Shown here in pieces: positions 1 through 14,500 of a stretch of DNA of 64,000 nucleotides. Numbering within the stretch: the first letter of the stretch is position 1; each line of letters begins with the position of its first letter. A program made the translations under genes and the position numbers. Below the pieces are notes generated by a model. It saw only the letters and a list, made by a program, of their open reading frames with translations. It did no database searches and was not told the DNA's origin. Location: the NCBI GenBank assembly GCA_037954235.1, contig JBBMOA010000015.1, forward strand, positions 4,084,001 to 4,148,000, given 5' to 3'. The DNA is from Aulostomus chinensis (lineage: Eukaryota; Chordata; Actinopteri; Syngnathiformes; Aulostomidae).

Positions 1-2766
1 CCGTTAATTGGCTTGCTAATAGCCTGTTAGCCTGTTTGAGCTAGCACACTGACCACATTTAGCCAAACTCTGTGTCAACAGTTACATTTTTCAAAGTTCC
101 TTTAACACCTTTATGCTAAAAAAAAAAAATCTTAAAATAATAGAGGTAACAGTATCCATTTTGTGTTTGTAAAGTCTGCGTGCCATATGTGATATGCAAT
201 CTTGGCTGCACTGTGCGCCGGCTTTGTTATTTTAAGGGTTTGTGTGAATACTTGAGTTGTTGACCTGAGGAGAGAGAACGACTCGGCTGGAGCTGACTCT
301 CCGATACACCTTTCAAACGAAGGGTTGAAATGGAAGGCTTGAGGTTCGGGGGGGGGGACAGGTCGTCTTGAGGGATTAGTTGCTATGGTTACCGCGAGGG
401 GCTAGCGATGGCGTCATATAATGCCATCAAGGATAAAAGTACAAACATGTGTTTGTCTACAGCATCTGTCTGTAATATGGTTGCTCTCTGATTCCTTGTG
501 ATGTTGGGATTTGCGCTGTTGAAAGGTTCTGATTGTTCTATGTGCTTGTGTCCATTCTGTAATGGTTTTAATCAACTTTTTATTCATTTAGTATGTGTGC
601 TCCTACACGCGCTTTGATGTTGTTGTCTGCTTTTTGTACGTCTTATTTGTGTCTGACAGCAACGAGCCCCGGGGATGCAGGTGACACTTTTATACTACAT
701 GTCAGAGGGCTGCAGAGTGGGAGGTGGTCCTCGCGGGACGGGCTCCAATCATTTTCAGGGGAAGGTCACTGAATGGAAGTGGAACAATATTACACGAGCA
801 CCGGTTATCAAAAGGACATCACGTAAAACAGCCCAAACACGAGCGATCTGGTAAAAACAATACCGCCGCTCTGGGGATTTGTATTGTTCTCCCACTTTCC
901 GCAGAGACCCCGAGTATCCAGCCATCAGCGCCTGTGTCTTCTGCGTCGTCAGATATTGGCTAACTTTGATTGACGATCGCGTTTTACTGGGATGAAAAAA
1001 AAACATGATCCCACGGGTGTTCAGGAGCTTTGCAAAAAGTAAGAAGTCCGAGCTGTGAAAACGTGGCTCAAAAATCCTGCACTCCAACTCGTTTGGGGTT
1101 TTAGCTGCAGCGGGTGAGGCCTCGACGGTGCCGCAGCCCCCGCAGTCCAGAGAAACTGAACCACAGTGAGCTTTTGGAGCAAATGCAACCTGATGTCGGG
1201 ATGTGACCAAATACCGCATAAGATGGAGACAAGACCAGAAAACGCGCTCTACTGGCTCAGCTGATACCCTGGCATTTTGAATACAAATAGAAAGACCCTG
1301 GAGAACTTTTGTGCAATGATTATAAATATTTTAAAAACAGAGGAAAGAGCAACGCATCTATTTTCTTTTTTTTTTTAAGTTTGCTTGTAAGTGCATCCAT
1401 TTTCTTTTAATTATTTACTTTCAAACAACTATTGAATGAGGGTTTTTTTTTTTCCAACCAAAAAGTGTCACTTTCAGACAAAAAGTTGAGAAAATGCTAT
1501 GTTGTAAAAGAAGTAATTTTTAAACATACAATTAATGTGATCTAGTTTTCGTTCACTTGGGGCTTTTGCTCCGTAACCTTACAATTTCCCAGATTGTACA
1601 GTTGATAAACAAGAGGATGGCCTGCTGCAGCGCCACAGGCCCCTGGACAACTGCGACATTCTTCCATCTGCTGTGTCTTTCAGTTTCTGGAGTTTCTTCT
1701 TCACTTGTTTTTCAACCGAGACCTGCAGCGCCCCCTCACAACAGCGCCCTCTACCGCGTAACGGAGATAACACCAATGGCTGGAAACTGTAATCGACATA
1801 TTGATCATTGCCACGTTTGGTATTTCCTCTTACTTGGTTATGAGACCATGATATCTGATAAGGGCTTCTTTTTTTTTTTACATGGACTATTCATCAGAGT
1901 GTTGAGAATAAAGAATTAGATGAAAATGAACTTTGGTAAATTATTTAAAAAATATTTTTTGGGGTTAGGGTGACCATAGGGTGAGTCAGTGAGTCAGACA
2001 AAAGAATGAACGTTGGATTCTTTGTACTGGAGAGCGGAGCTGGGAGCTGGGTGGGAGACCGGCCCTCTGAGCTGCTGCATTTGCAAGTCTACAAAGAGGG
2101 AGATGAGAACTAATTCCAGATTACTATTAAAGTAACCAAATGAATCAGAGCCTGTGTCCAAACTACGCAGAACCCATCAGCGGAGGAAGTCCCTTAATAG
2201 AAAGAGTTGAATCCCAGAACAAAACACAGCAGCAGCCACTTGCTTCTGTTTATTTCAGTTTTGCGTAGTTTGTCTGATGGGACGCACATCAAAGACCAGA
2301 GGGACATCCGAGCCAGATTGTTGCTCGATTTTCCTTCATTTTTCTTTCTTTCTTGTATTTTTTTTCTTCTGCGCTCCCTATCTCCATAACTTTAGGGGGG
2401 ACATGGAAGCCGTGTGACCCTGGCTGATTTATTAAGTTGTTTTTTTTTTCTGTCCAGTTGAAGTAAATGACTGGTATGTGGAGAGAGAGAGAGAGAAAGA
2501 CTCTGGAGAGTCTGCAGCCCCCCTCATGGGCTATTAGGCCTCCCTCCGCCTCCCCCTGTGGAGAGAGGAAGATAAGGGAAAATTGAAAATGAAGAGGAAA
2601 GAGAGAAAGACATCATTGCATCCACAGGCAGACCTCTTGTTCTCCTTCACTATCTCTCTCTCGCTCCCTCCTTTGAGCTTGATTAGCCGCCAAGCTTAAG
2701 AGGCTTGTTATCAACCTTGGAGACGATGGAAGTTCATCGGCCACAGGACTTGACTGATGGAGGCCT

Positions 2767-2770
<4 letters not shown>

Positions 2771-2819
<49 letters not shown>
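2771..2819. repeat. (TG)n microsatellite
   Basis: About 24 uninterrupted TG units, directly visible. It is a simple tandem repeat with no coding potential. Confidence 0.95.
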
Positions 2820-2821
<2 letters not shown>

Positions 2822-3206
2822 GAAGTGGTGTATATCTTTGTGACTGATGTGGAGTCGCAGCAGAATGCGGTCAGATCATTCGTATCCAGGACCGCAGGGA
2901 CTCCGAAATGTCTGCATGCTGGTTCTCATTCGGTTGCACGACTCGTCTCAGGCGCTGCAGACGAACCTGCTCTCAGCACCAGAGTCAAACCCTGAAATCT
3001 TTATTTTAGAGTGTTAATTCCCCCCGATTACTGAATGCTTGGCTCAACTATCGCAAAGACAGCTCATGAAGGACACAGACATGATGGAACTCAAGAAGAC
3101 ATAATTGTTATTTTATCTGAAGTCTTCCTCAGGGTGACAGCCAAATGAATTCTGTAGGAAGAAAAAATGATTAGATAAGACATTTTTATTCGCAATGTGA
3201 CATTCT

Positions 3207-3560
3207 GGCGGTGGCACGGTGGTGCAGTGGTCAGCACTGTTGTCTCACAGCAAGAAGGTTCAGGGTTCAAGCCCCAGCTGCAGCACGGGGTCTTTCTGTG
3301 TGAGTCTCCATGTTCTCCCTGTTCCTGTGTGGGTTCTCTCTGGTACTCCAGCTTCCTCCACAGTCCAAAGACATCAAGAGGGGACCAGGTTAATCCAGAC
3401 TCTAAATTGACCGTAGGTGTGGCTGGGAGAGCCAATGGTTGTCTGTCTATATGTGTTGGCCCTGCCATGTACTGGTGACCCGTCCAGGGGGAAGGCTGCC
3501 TCTCGCCTGAAGGCTGCTGGGATAGACTCCACCCCCACAACGCTTAACAGCAGAGAAAAT
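3207..3560 (+). repeat. tRNA-headed SINE, copy 1
   Basis: The element starts with a tRNA-like pol III head. GTGGTGCAGTGGTCAGCACT resembles an A box, and GGTTCAAGCCC about 45 bp further on resembles a B box. A unique body follows, with the landmarks CAGTCCAAAGACATC and AATTGACCGTAGGTGTGG, then a GGGATAGACTCCACCCCC tail. Two further copies of the same family lie at 18.26 kb and 41.33-41.68 kb. This copy is full or nearly full length but its tail is decayed. A free-standing tRNA gene is excluded because no cloverleaf continues past the B box. The assignment as a SINE rests on the head and copy structure, not on a database match. Confidence 0.8.
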
Positions 3561-3619
3561 CAGCTCTGTGACGAATAGAAGTTGACGAGACTTGAGTGTT
3601 CTACAAGATGATCTTCATA

Positions 3620-4078
3620 AATGGCAAGGCAAGGCAATTTTATTTGTAGAGCCCGTTTTCACCAACAGTTTGTCTCCAGGCTTCATGGCATCATAACAAC
3701 ATCCTCTGCCCTTAGACCCTCACATCGACTGAGGAAAAACTCCATAGAAAACCCTTTTAACAGGGAAAAATCTGAGAAACCTCAGGGTGAGCAACAGAGG
3801 AGGGATCCCTCACCAGGAGGGACAGACGTGCAGTCGATGTTGTTACAGACAAGAAAACAGTTTACAATGCAAAATGTGGGAAACATGGAAATGTTAATAA
3901 CAGTTGAAGAAGGAAGCTTCTGGAAGGGGAGGCAGGGAGAGCAAGCCAGCTTGATGGGGGACTGGATGGCAGCCTGGTTCATGGGAGGGGAGCGCAGGCC
4001 GGTGTAACAGTAGGGAATAAAAGGGGGGGGGGGCGATGCAGGCAGCGGTTGGAGCTCTGGTGAATCTGTGGAAACACA
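3620..4078 (+). repeat. Interspersed repeat B, copy 1 (truncated)
   Basis: It begins with GGCAAGGCAAGGCAATTTTA and shares long near-identical runs with 20184-20985, for example the blocks around GACAGACGTGCAGTCGATGT and GGCAGGGAGAGCAAGCCAGC. The two copies differ by scattered substitutions and small indels. This copy stops after the stretch ending GGAAACACA, where the second copy continues for about 350 more bases. The apparent open frames inside are repeat-derived and do not resemble a known protein. I cannot assign the family. Confidence 0.85.
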
Positions 4079-5234
4079 AATGCGGTCATTATAAGTCAAA
4101 AAAAAAAAAAGTGATGTTACACTTCGTGCTAACGACACCACAGCGTCACGACCAGCTTTACACTTCTTCTGCTCTCGGCGTGATGACGTTTGTCTTCGGT
4201 GATGGGACTCAAGCGTCTTCAACCACACGTCAGACGTATGTGGTTGCGGTTGCAGGCTTCCTCGGCGACTCCGTCAGAAGGTGACGGGATGTGAAGGATT
4301 TTGCAGTGCTGTGGAAGTTCTAACCTGCGTCAGGATGCAGACATGAAAGTGCAGTACAGAAGGCAATCAAACGCACAAAAAATGTAATGCTGACTTTTCC
4401 AACCTGGGCTGGACAAGGAATTTCTAAAGTTTCAATTCCTTCAAGATAAAACAATTTAAACGTGGGTGCTAACGCTACATGTTGGGCTAACAGAGAGGCA
4501 GAGACCAGCAACAAGAGATAAAAAAAAATGCACCCTGTGTCCTGAAAGTGGGCACATTTCCGACTTCATGAACATGCTGGGAAGCATGACTTGGACAGGC
4601 CACACACATTAGCCATTTCCACTCTAAGCTAATGTATACAACCATAAAGTAAACAGCTAGTATAGCCCAAATCCAATGGCAAAAGTTACTTTTTTCAACA
4701 TGCTCGGGGCAACACACTAGGCCGACAATAAACAGGAGGAGCTGCACGAAAACATCAGCGTTCACCGAGGTTTCTGTTGGATGGAGTTATGGACTCCAGA
4801 CCTGCGTATATGCAAATGAGGCATGAGGATTCTTGTCCTCTTTTAACCAGGGCTGCTGGTGCCTGAAGATAATTTGCAGGAGTTCATATTGTACGCAAAT
4901 ATCAGCTAAATTGATTCAGAATACATGAAAAGTGCCTCTACATTTCATGCAAAACTTCATTTTCTATTGCAATTCGATTGGGTATTGAGCTGCTGAAAAT
5001 GGAAAATACCTTGTGATCCTCGTACCAGAAGCTGTATCAGTTCCCGTTCCTGACTTGATGAACATGGTCTCGAGTGTTTCTGTCCGCCTCACTGACTGTG
5101 GATGAGGCCTCAGAAGGCGACAGGACCGTGTAAACATTCCCAGCCCTCCGAATCTGTCTGTCTGCCGGGGGTGATGCATCTGTTCAGTCGTTTGTTTACT
5201 GGCTGAAGAATGTTAAGAATATAGGCTTCAGTCA

Positions 5235-5260
5235 GTGTGTGTGTGTGTGTGTGTGTGTGT
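5235..5260. repeat. (GT)n microsatellite
   Basis: About 12 GT units, directly visible. Confidence 0.9.
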
Positions 5261-8200
5261 AGTATGTGATTGCATAGGATTGTGCACCTAAAATAGAGCG
5301 TGGAAGGAGGCCAGGGGGACACATGGCTGTAAGGGAGCCGTGCATTTTTTTTCTTTCCCTTTTGTATCGTCTTAATGTTTGTAACGATCCAATGGGATGT
5401 GGATCTGGTGAATATTGCTGGCTGTTTAGTCTACCAATCACCATGGTGACAAAGAGTCTGGGTTCAAGGGGGCGGGGGTGGAGGCGGGGGTGGGGGCCAC
5501 TGGGTCAAGGTAGTTAGTGGTGTTGTGGGTAACGAAGGATTACGCTGCAAAATTTGTCCCCTCATATGTAAAAATGCATCCAGTAACATGCAGAGGAGAC
5601 AAGCTGTCCTCTCATTGTAATATCGTAGGTTTTCATTGTCGGCCTATAAGTAATTTTAGCTGTGGATGACTTCACTGCCTACAGGAAATGACAAATTTCA
5701 AATGTGGAGGGAAACAACAACAAACCATTTTCTTAAACACCGGTGATCAAGTGTTGCACTTGGAGAGAGCTGCGGAGTCTCACGGCTGTCGCGGCGGCAG
5801 GCTGAGCAGGCCAAAGAGAAGGACTTCCATTTCCAACAACCCAACCTTATTTAGAATTGAAGAAAATGAGTGAAAGTGTTGAAAATGATTTGGGTTTTCA
5901 CATCAAATGGATTTTACTGGCTGTTTTTGACGCCGCACTCGTGACTCTCACAAGTGGGTGACTGTTCTCTTGAGCTACTTTCTCAAGAGCCAAAAAAAAA
6001 ATAAATAATAATTCTGCTTACATCTGGTGTTTGTCTGCAGTGGGAACAGGTTTGATCAGCATTCGCTTCCGAGTCAGAGGAGCAGACGATGCGGCGAGAG
6101 GTGTCACAGTACCAGACGCTTCTATATTCCGTGGAGCTACCACCGAATGTACGCGACTCTTGACACCTGTTTCGATACTTGAACAGTCTAAATTAGTGCA
6201 ATGAAATCAACCTATTTAAAAATAGACTCCTGCTCCACATACAGTCTGTCTGAGAAGGGGTGACGTAGGTTTGACTGCCAGTCTCCATCCGTAAAAGTTC
6301 CCATTAAGAGTGTTGTCTATGTGTCTATGCAGTTCTTGTAAGAATAGCCCGGTGCGTGTGACTGGCGAGGCTTGGACCGGAGACGCCTGCAGCTTCAGGG
6401 CTAACCAGGTCGCCACCTCCCTTTAAGCAGTTTGGAGGCTAAACCTTGAAACTTTGCTGGATCTTGAGGAGTTTCGGGATTCACTTACCAACACTGCGCC
6501 TAAGCTGAACGCATGCAAGTCCATGTTGGATGCTGTTTCACCTGTGATCCACCATACTTTTACCATTCTTGACTTTTTGTGCTTGAGCTATGTGAATAAT
6601 TCCTGTCACACACACACACACACACTCACACACTCTGCAAAACACACTTAATAACTTTGCAAAACACACTTAATAACTTTGCTGTTATACACCAGTGACA
6701 ACCTGCTGTTGTTTTTATCTCCACAAATCCACTGGCAGGCCTGTTGCTGCTGCCGCTGCTGTTCCTCTGTGTTTCGCTGCATCTCGAGAACTTCTGGTTC
6801 CCTCGTGTTTTCAGCACATTGTGGCCCACGTGCCTTGGGCCCATGTGTCCGTGACATCCCCGGCTCCAGCTACAATCATCGGCGAAAACTGCTAGCAGGA
6901 GGGGAACATGGTAATGTAACACAACCCAAATACTGCACAATGAGCATTCAGCGCTCCACGATCAATGGCTGAACCTTGAACATCGTTCATCGCGTTGTTT
7001 GAAAAAGAAGATGAAGAAATAAAACAGTAGCCACAGAAACACTGTCCTCCATGCTGCTTTCATTATAGTAAAATATCAGTTATGGTTATTTTATGCATTA
7101 AAATATTGTCCTGAAATGATGACTGAATGTGAGTTAAACACCTCCTGTCCTGATCAGGAGGTCATTTCAGTCTCGAACTGAACTCCATTTGATGAGTATT
7201 TCAAAAGTTTTAATGCAGTTGTGTGGTCTCTCCTGCTGCTGAGGTGTGAAATGCATTCTTGGATTCTTGGCTGCGCACACAAGTCACTTCCTAGTGCCTG
7301 TGTGAGAAATGGGACAGAGATAGAACACATCTGGGTATCTGGACAGTACTTGGCCAGACTCAGACTTTCAGCTGGAGGAGAAGTGGAGCTGCTCCTGATG
7401 ACATGTGACAGGTCAACAAGAACAGACGAAAACGCTGATGGAGGATGTCGTCTTCTCTCTGGTAGACTGCAGGGTTTAGTGCAGCTCGTGCTGCCACTCT
7501 GGATCCTTGATACTGTAAATTAATCCCAGCGTGTAATTCAGCAGTATTCAGGTCAGAGTGATAGACGCCATCTAGTGGCTGTTGTATTTATGACCACACG
7601 GCAGCACAAACTCACGTGATGTCGGTCAGAGGTGAGAGGTGACTGCCGGCTATGGAGAGGAGAGAGCTGTCTGGACGCTTGCTGGCGTTTGATGCTGATA
7701 TTTGGACAGATATTGAGAGTGAACCAGCAGCAGCAGGTACCACCAGCAGTGAGTGTTGGCTTCCCATTTTTGTCAGAGCGCTCATTTGAGCCCCACACCG
7801 GGATCTTTTTCCCAGATCGTTTGTGCCTAAAACCTGTCCAGAAATGCGTCGCACCAGAGGGATGGAACAAACGCCCTTCCTAGCTTTCTGACTGTTTGCA
7901 TGTTTGAAGCTTTTCATTTATCATTTCATGCCCTGCAGTCTCACCCAGACCTCCACTGCCAACAGCGGCAACTCGTGTTGTGGGGAAGATTTAACAGGCA
8001 GTAGACAGACAGCAGATGATTCCTCCAAAATAAACCCTGACAGCAACATGCAAAACATCATGAAGGTGAAATAATGTCCTTACGGGAAAAACACACCAAG
8101 TTACACATGAACATTAAACATTCTGGCAAAAGTAATAAATACATGCTAAATGTTAGGAACGATACATTTGGGATTGCGATTTTGAAGGACGTTCGTAAGA

Positions 8201-8412
8201 CAACCGACAGTCTTGAGTTTGGCTGTCATGGACAAATACTTCATCATCATCAAGGATTAAGAAACGTTAGCGAGTTTAAACAAAGCGTTTCTTAAGATAA
8301 ACAAAAAATAAATATTTTCTTGTGGATGGAAATTTATTTTAGTGCTATGTGAGCCGGTTGTCAACTGTTGTTTTGATGAGCTCTTTCTTAATGAGTTTTT
8401 AATGAGAGTGAA

Positions 8413-8413
<1 letters not shown>

Positions 8414-8450
<37 letters not shown>

Positions 8451-8515
8451 AATTGCCGCACCGTCATAGCAGCTCTGGATAGTTTAAAGTCCAGCTGACT
8501 GTGAAAGGTAACTCC

Positions 8516-8568
<53 letters not shown>
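8414..8568. repeat. Paired (AC)n microsatellites
   Basis: Two AC tracts, at about 8414-8442 and 8519-8568, are separated by about 75 bp of unique sequence. Confidence 0.92.
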
Positions 8569-8571
<3 letters not shown>

Positions 8572-11500
8572 TGATTTGCAGATGTTGGCGTCACCGTGGG
8601 ATGTAGCAACTCTGGGGAAACTCTTGAGATGTTTTGAAGCTTGGGAAATGTTTGATCTGCTTTATTTAAAACACATTTGGAGTGTTTGTATCAAACGTTT
8701 AATATCTGAGAATCGGAGAAGACGTGAGATGGAATAAGAATTTTAACATTCATAAAACACCCATCCAGTGTTAAGCTTGTCTGGTTTTAAAACCAAAAAT
8801 AGATGCATAGAAAGTCCTAAACATTTACAAATGAAAGAGAATCTTTGTAGGTCTTCACCTACAAGAGGATTGAGTCCAGTTGCCTAGTTTGATCATTTGT
8901 TGAGGATTACGATGACCCGGATAACTGAGAATATTCACAAATACAAATGAAAGAGAACTTCATAAATAATTGTGCTTCCCTCCAGAATTAGATGGTCAGG
9001 TTTTCTTGCCAACAACTGATATGCTAATTCAATTAATCTAAATAAGTTATTCATGGCATCAGAGAAATAATTAGTATCGTGTTTGAAGGTCAAAACCATT
9101 TGAAGTGTGTGGTGGTAATATTCCACATTTTGGTTTCATATAAAGTGAAACTGAAGGCTCCTGAGGTCACTGTCTGACAGAGCAACATCCTCTCAAGAGT
9201 TATAGATCTTATTCACCCTTTCAATGAACCTTGAGATGCACTTAGAGCTTGTTTGCAGCAGCCGTATATCAAGGCTAACTATGGCGAGACCCACTGCACA
9301 GAAGCCTTGCATGGCTTTAAGCTCACGGCACTGCCCCCTGGTGGTAAAAACACATACAACTTTCAACTGAATTTTGATCCAGCTGAAACATTTAAAAACT
9401 TATTCATAGATTATGATGATTGATCAGAGGGATTTACGCATTAAAAAAATATATGTTGGCAACATGTGGATGATCATTTCTGGGGGAGTTTTGTTGCTGT
9501 TCTACTCATCTGTTATTTTTTTTGAGGGTTGCAGCTGTGGGCAGAGCCTCTACGGTTCTTTAGCAGCACGTTTGGGCCTAAGCAGGGGCACTCGTGGCTG
9601 AGTTCTGGCACTAACTTGCTCCGTGTTGCACCAAATATTCACTGATGTCTCGAGATTCATCACATATATTTTGTCAATGACATATCAGATATTTATTGTA
9701 TAATTTGTGATTTATTTTTTTCTGGTCTCATCCGGTACATTTGCCCTCTGCCGCACATTTGTCCACCCCGGGGGAAGAGATCCCTCCTCTGTCCACACCT
9801 TAACTGAAGATTGAAAATATCAGGAAATACAAGGTTTAAAATTGGATGAGACAAATGAACTAAACCCCTTTTCAACAAATAGTTCCTGAGATTATATTCC
9901 CAGAGATAAAAAGGTATTTAGTCTCATTTTTTAACCTCCTTCTAAAAACCGACAGAGATTAGGGCAAATTCTTCTGACGTGATGATTATCAGTAGTGTAA
10001 CAACAGTAAAAAACAGGTGCTTTCCAGACTTTGTTACGCGTGGTGGTTGAAATAAATACTGAACCAATTAGAACTGATCCACAAACAAAGACAGAGTTCT
10101 TGTTACTTCAAAGAGTTCCAGCGGGCGAAACAGGAGTGGCTCCTCCTAAGATTCTTGCACTTTTATCATATTTTTAGGCGGCAAAGAACTTTGTCAAAGT
10201 TTCAGTCCTAAGTAAACATGGAATTATAAGCAAAGAAGTGCCAGAAATCCTGATGTGAGGATGCAAATAACCAGGATATAGAACGATGGGAGACAAGGGT
10301 TCCAAGCGGGACGGCCTCTTGTTCCTTCAACGTTGTTGTCCGCCGTGTTTGCCTCCCTCTGCTATCTGAACGGCGAGGTTCAGTAATCAAAGAGTCTGCT
10401 GACCCTCCCTCCCTTTCCCTGAACTCTCTGCTGCACCGCCCATCCCTCACGTTTCTAATTAGTTTCTGTGTCACAGACAAATACATGAACATACACACTC
10501 ACACTCACACATGTCCAAACACACTTGGTTTAGTAGGGGTTTGGTAAAGGTGTGGAGACTAAAACCTTGCTGAGATCACCGAGATGAGCCCTCCACCCCC
10601 CTTTTGGTCTTTGGCTCAGGGCCCCATGGGACATTGACCCCCCCCCCCCCACCCCCCCATGATAAACCGCCCCTACATGAGGATGAAAATGTTGCGTTGC
10701 TACTGAATCTGTGCCAGGAAGTTGTTGATTTATTTTATTTTATTGACATTTTGGAGGCTGTTGAAAGGTTTCTCTAGTGTTGTGTCGGCGTCCTCTCTTC
10801 GAGTTGTAGCCGTGAGGTGCGCTGCCAGGTGCTGCTGTGAGGAGGAGCTCAACTGCGCAGGTGGGAAAAAGCAACAGGAACGTCAGAGTCGTTCCTGTTT
10901 TTCTGCCTCTGAGTCCATGCGAGCGATCCCTCCTCATAATTGCACCCACAGCAGCTTATTTATCTCACGTTATTTAACGTACCCTCACTGCAAAGGGTTA
11001 GCAGTCCTCCATAAGAGGGGTCTTGTGCGCAGCCCCCACCCACGCAGGCCCTGGCTGTGTTAATACGGAGCTATTTTCAGCCTGAATGCCTGATTAGGGA
11101 GGAGGTCAGGAAGGATTGCTGAAATTTGGGGCGAGCTGGCAGCTAAACCGTGAAGACACGTGGCGTGTAGCCTGCAATGAGCATGGACCTCCCCCTACCC
11201 TTGTGCCCACTGGCTAACTGAGCCGAGAACCAGCTGGGCAACACGGCGGTTCCCATTGTTGCGTCACAGATCGTGGGTTTGAGTCATATTAATTACCTGT
11301 GTGGAAAAAAGTTTTAAAAATGTTCGCTAAGATGGTGTCAGATCTATCACACACACACACACACGATCATTCTTGCCCTGTGTGCGCCTTTGCCCACCGC
11401 CTCTCCTCCTCCCCTGCGCTCACACACTCGCTGCATCATCACCATCGCCATCATCATCCTCCTATCTGTCTCTCGCTATCAGCTGCTCCCTGCTGCCGTT

Positions 11501-14500
11501 GTTTTGAGAGGTCAGAGCTGTTTGTTTGCTCGGAGGCCCGTCGTCTGATAGCGTGTGTCGGACTACGCCTCCCCCTCCCACCTCATCTTAACCTGAGCCG
11601 TTATCAGCCGACTCCACGGCAACTCTGAGCTTGTCTTTTAAAAGGAACACTTCCCCAGGAAATCATGGAGGGTCTCGAGCAGATAGATGATGTCTCTGTC
11701 TGTCGGGGCCAGACAGGGTGACACACGGGCAGATTTCAGGTCCTCCAGGTTCAAATCCATCACGTGACCTTTGATAGCTCGACAGATTCATTAGTTCACA
11801 ATCCAAGTATGTGCTCGATGAATATCTTTTTGAAGCTGTCTGACAGAGAAGCTGCGGAGACTGACGGCGGCCTGTACTGACAGGAGCGGTTTGTGTCCGT
11901 CAGCCGTTTGTAGACGTTCAGTATTTGCAGGGTAACTGACTCTGAAAATGATGTTTCAGTCATGAGCAACCCTGGAAGTTCTCTGAGGTCCGTGTCCAGA
12001 CTGCAGGATCACTCCAACCTGCAGGTGAAATCTTTGGTCACTGTGGAATGTCGCCGCTCTCTGTGTCTTGTACTGTTTATGTCTGTCCTTGAGGAAAGCT
12101 GATTATTAATATGTTCATAACTCTGCTCAATCCTTTGCTGATATAAAAAACACTAGGCTAATTCCTAAGAGTCTGCTGTTCCGTCCTCTAGTCGATCACC
12201 AGAAGACACGATAAACAACTGGTTTTGTATTTTTACATCGTGATAAAATGTTCATTTCTATATCTGTTAGCGCACGGTTAGCGAACACCGCAGACTGATG
12301 GAGGAAGAAACTCAGTTTATAGTTGACGAGAAACACAGGGATTCTCTGGTTCTCCTTTCAAGTTGTTTTCACTAAAACGCAGTTTAATGTTTGACCATAA
12401 AATGACTTTCTCCAAAAAGTTGAGCTTACTTGTGTTTACTAAGTTTTTTTGGTTATTTTTAGTGGAAAAAAAATAAACCTTGCCGTTCTTTTCTTGCATT
12501 TTCTGTGAAAACGCACGTCGGTGACTGAAGGCCGACTTCAGTGGCCTCGTGAGATGAACTCTAGTCACAAAAATAAAAACCGGTCTGATCTGGATGTGCT
12601 CTTGTCGAATGTGTTGTATGTGTGTTTGCGGCTGGAGGTTTCCCTCGTTTCTTCACTCCCGCTTGAGGCTCATTTATTGGTTACCTCCACAAACGCGACC
12701 TTAAATCCACCTCAGGTGTTCGGAAGCCTCCTTCAGCTCAGCATCATCATCCCCAGTTGGAGGTGGAGACTTCCATGTGTCCGTATGAAAAAGAGAACCC
12801 CCCAGCACTGGATCAAACCCAGCGGGGAGCTGAGGGGGAATGAGGGGGGAGCGGGGAGGGGGGGGCAACCACCTGATTAGGCAACATGGCGGAAATGAGA
12901 GAAGCAAAGGGGTCTATTTTCTTCAGGAGTGGGGAAGGAAACCCCCAGAGGAAAGAAAGGGAGGGGATGAACTGGAGTTGTAGGTGGGATAAATGTGTGT
13001 GTGTGTTGGTGGTGGTGGTGCTGGTGGTGGGTGGGTGGGGGTTCAGGGGTGTGTGGGGTTAAAGTCACAGATTTTAAATCAGTTCTTTGGCCTTTAATGG
13101 GCACAACAGAAGCCCTGTATGAGAGAGCAGAACAAAGAGGGCAGCAGTGGCCTCGACCAATTAACATTCCTGCGGCCTTTATGAGCCGCCTGGACCCGCC
13201 CCTTCACTCACACCTCATAAAAGTCACAAACATCAATTCTTGCAAACCATAACTGTCATTATAATCCCATTAAAAACAACCCACCGAGCAATTTACAGTG
13301 AACACCAGGGCCGGGTTTGCCGCTGGGAGACAAACAAACTTTTAAGAAATGGAAACGTGAGTCGAACCTAATTTCACCCCCACAAAATTGACATGTCAGA
13401 GGCGCCGTACATTTGGGTGGAATCTAATTTTCTTCTTCTATTCTTTTTATTTAAGTTTATTTGAGTGAAGTGGATCTTGTCAAACTTCTAGCTAACTTCT
13501 AGCTGAGCACACAGATGTTGCCATTTAAAGGTGCAATTATTATTTTATAGCCACTAGAGGGCATTAAACACCGAAAGAGAGCCAAAAAATACACAGCTGT
13601 TAGGTACACTTGTTCAAGCGTCCACCTGATTAATCCAGGTACAACATTCCACCCCCTTTAAACTCTGCTTTGGTCCCAACCAGCTGTAAATGCCCGTCTG
13701 GCTTCACCAGCTTCTGTCTTCTGCCGTTGCTGTGCGGAGCTTTCAGACAACATTTTTTGCTGGAAGCGGTCGACTGGGATTAACACGGTTCAGATACTCC
13801 AACAAATTACACTGTAAAACCAAAACTATGTGCTAAAAGAGGATAACAGCCTTCTGGCCAGCAGAGGTGGTGCTCAGCTGAGGCGAATCCAAGCACCAAC
13901 TCTGCGGTGTGATATAGAGGCCCAATGCTGCAAGGAAAAAATCAACAACCCATGATGTAAGATATTGTTTAAAAAAAAAAAAAAGAAACAGCAATTCAAA
14001 CTATTGCACTTTTAAAGATGGAATCCCTGCCAGTCAGCAGACAGTGAAAACTACAAACAGTCCGTGTAAAGGTACTTCTACAAATGTGACACACAAACAT
14101 GACACTACTGAAAATAACAAAAACCACAAATGATGACTTCGACCACGCAGGATACGCGGCTGTATGCTTTTCCTCTGCAGCCATACTGCTTCTAACCCAT
14201 GATGCAACAGTAGTAACTCTGACTAAATTCTGGTCATGTGACCTGTTACGCTTTAAAATAAAACCTTGATGCAAAGAGCTCGACATGTTCTGACCCAACA
14301 TTATTTTCAAGCAGTAGGCCTACCGTATATTTAAAAGAAGTTTTTGGCACTCACTCACATTTGAAATGATGATGGAAAATAGAAAATAAACTATTCAATT
14401 AAATCTCAAAGAAACTTTTGCTTCAGAGGCGGAATGTTGTTTTTTTGTTGGGTTTTTTTTTCATGGCCAAAAATTAGTCTCAGAGGAAGTAAAATGTTGA

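Noticed and set aside
3207..3290. Possible tRNA gene, because of A-box and B-box-like sequences
   Set aside because: No cloverleaf, and the same head recurs with a long shared body at 18.26 and 41.68 kb, so it is a SINE head.
8500..8737. Frame starting in the AC repeat (many Thr-His)
   Set aside because: It is produced by a CA microsatellite read as codons.
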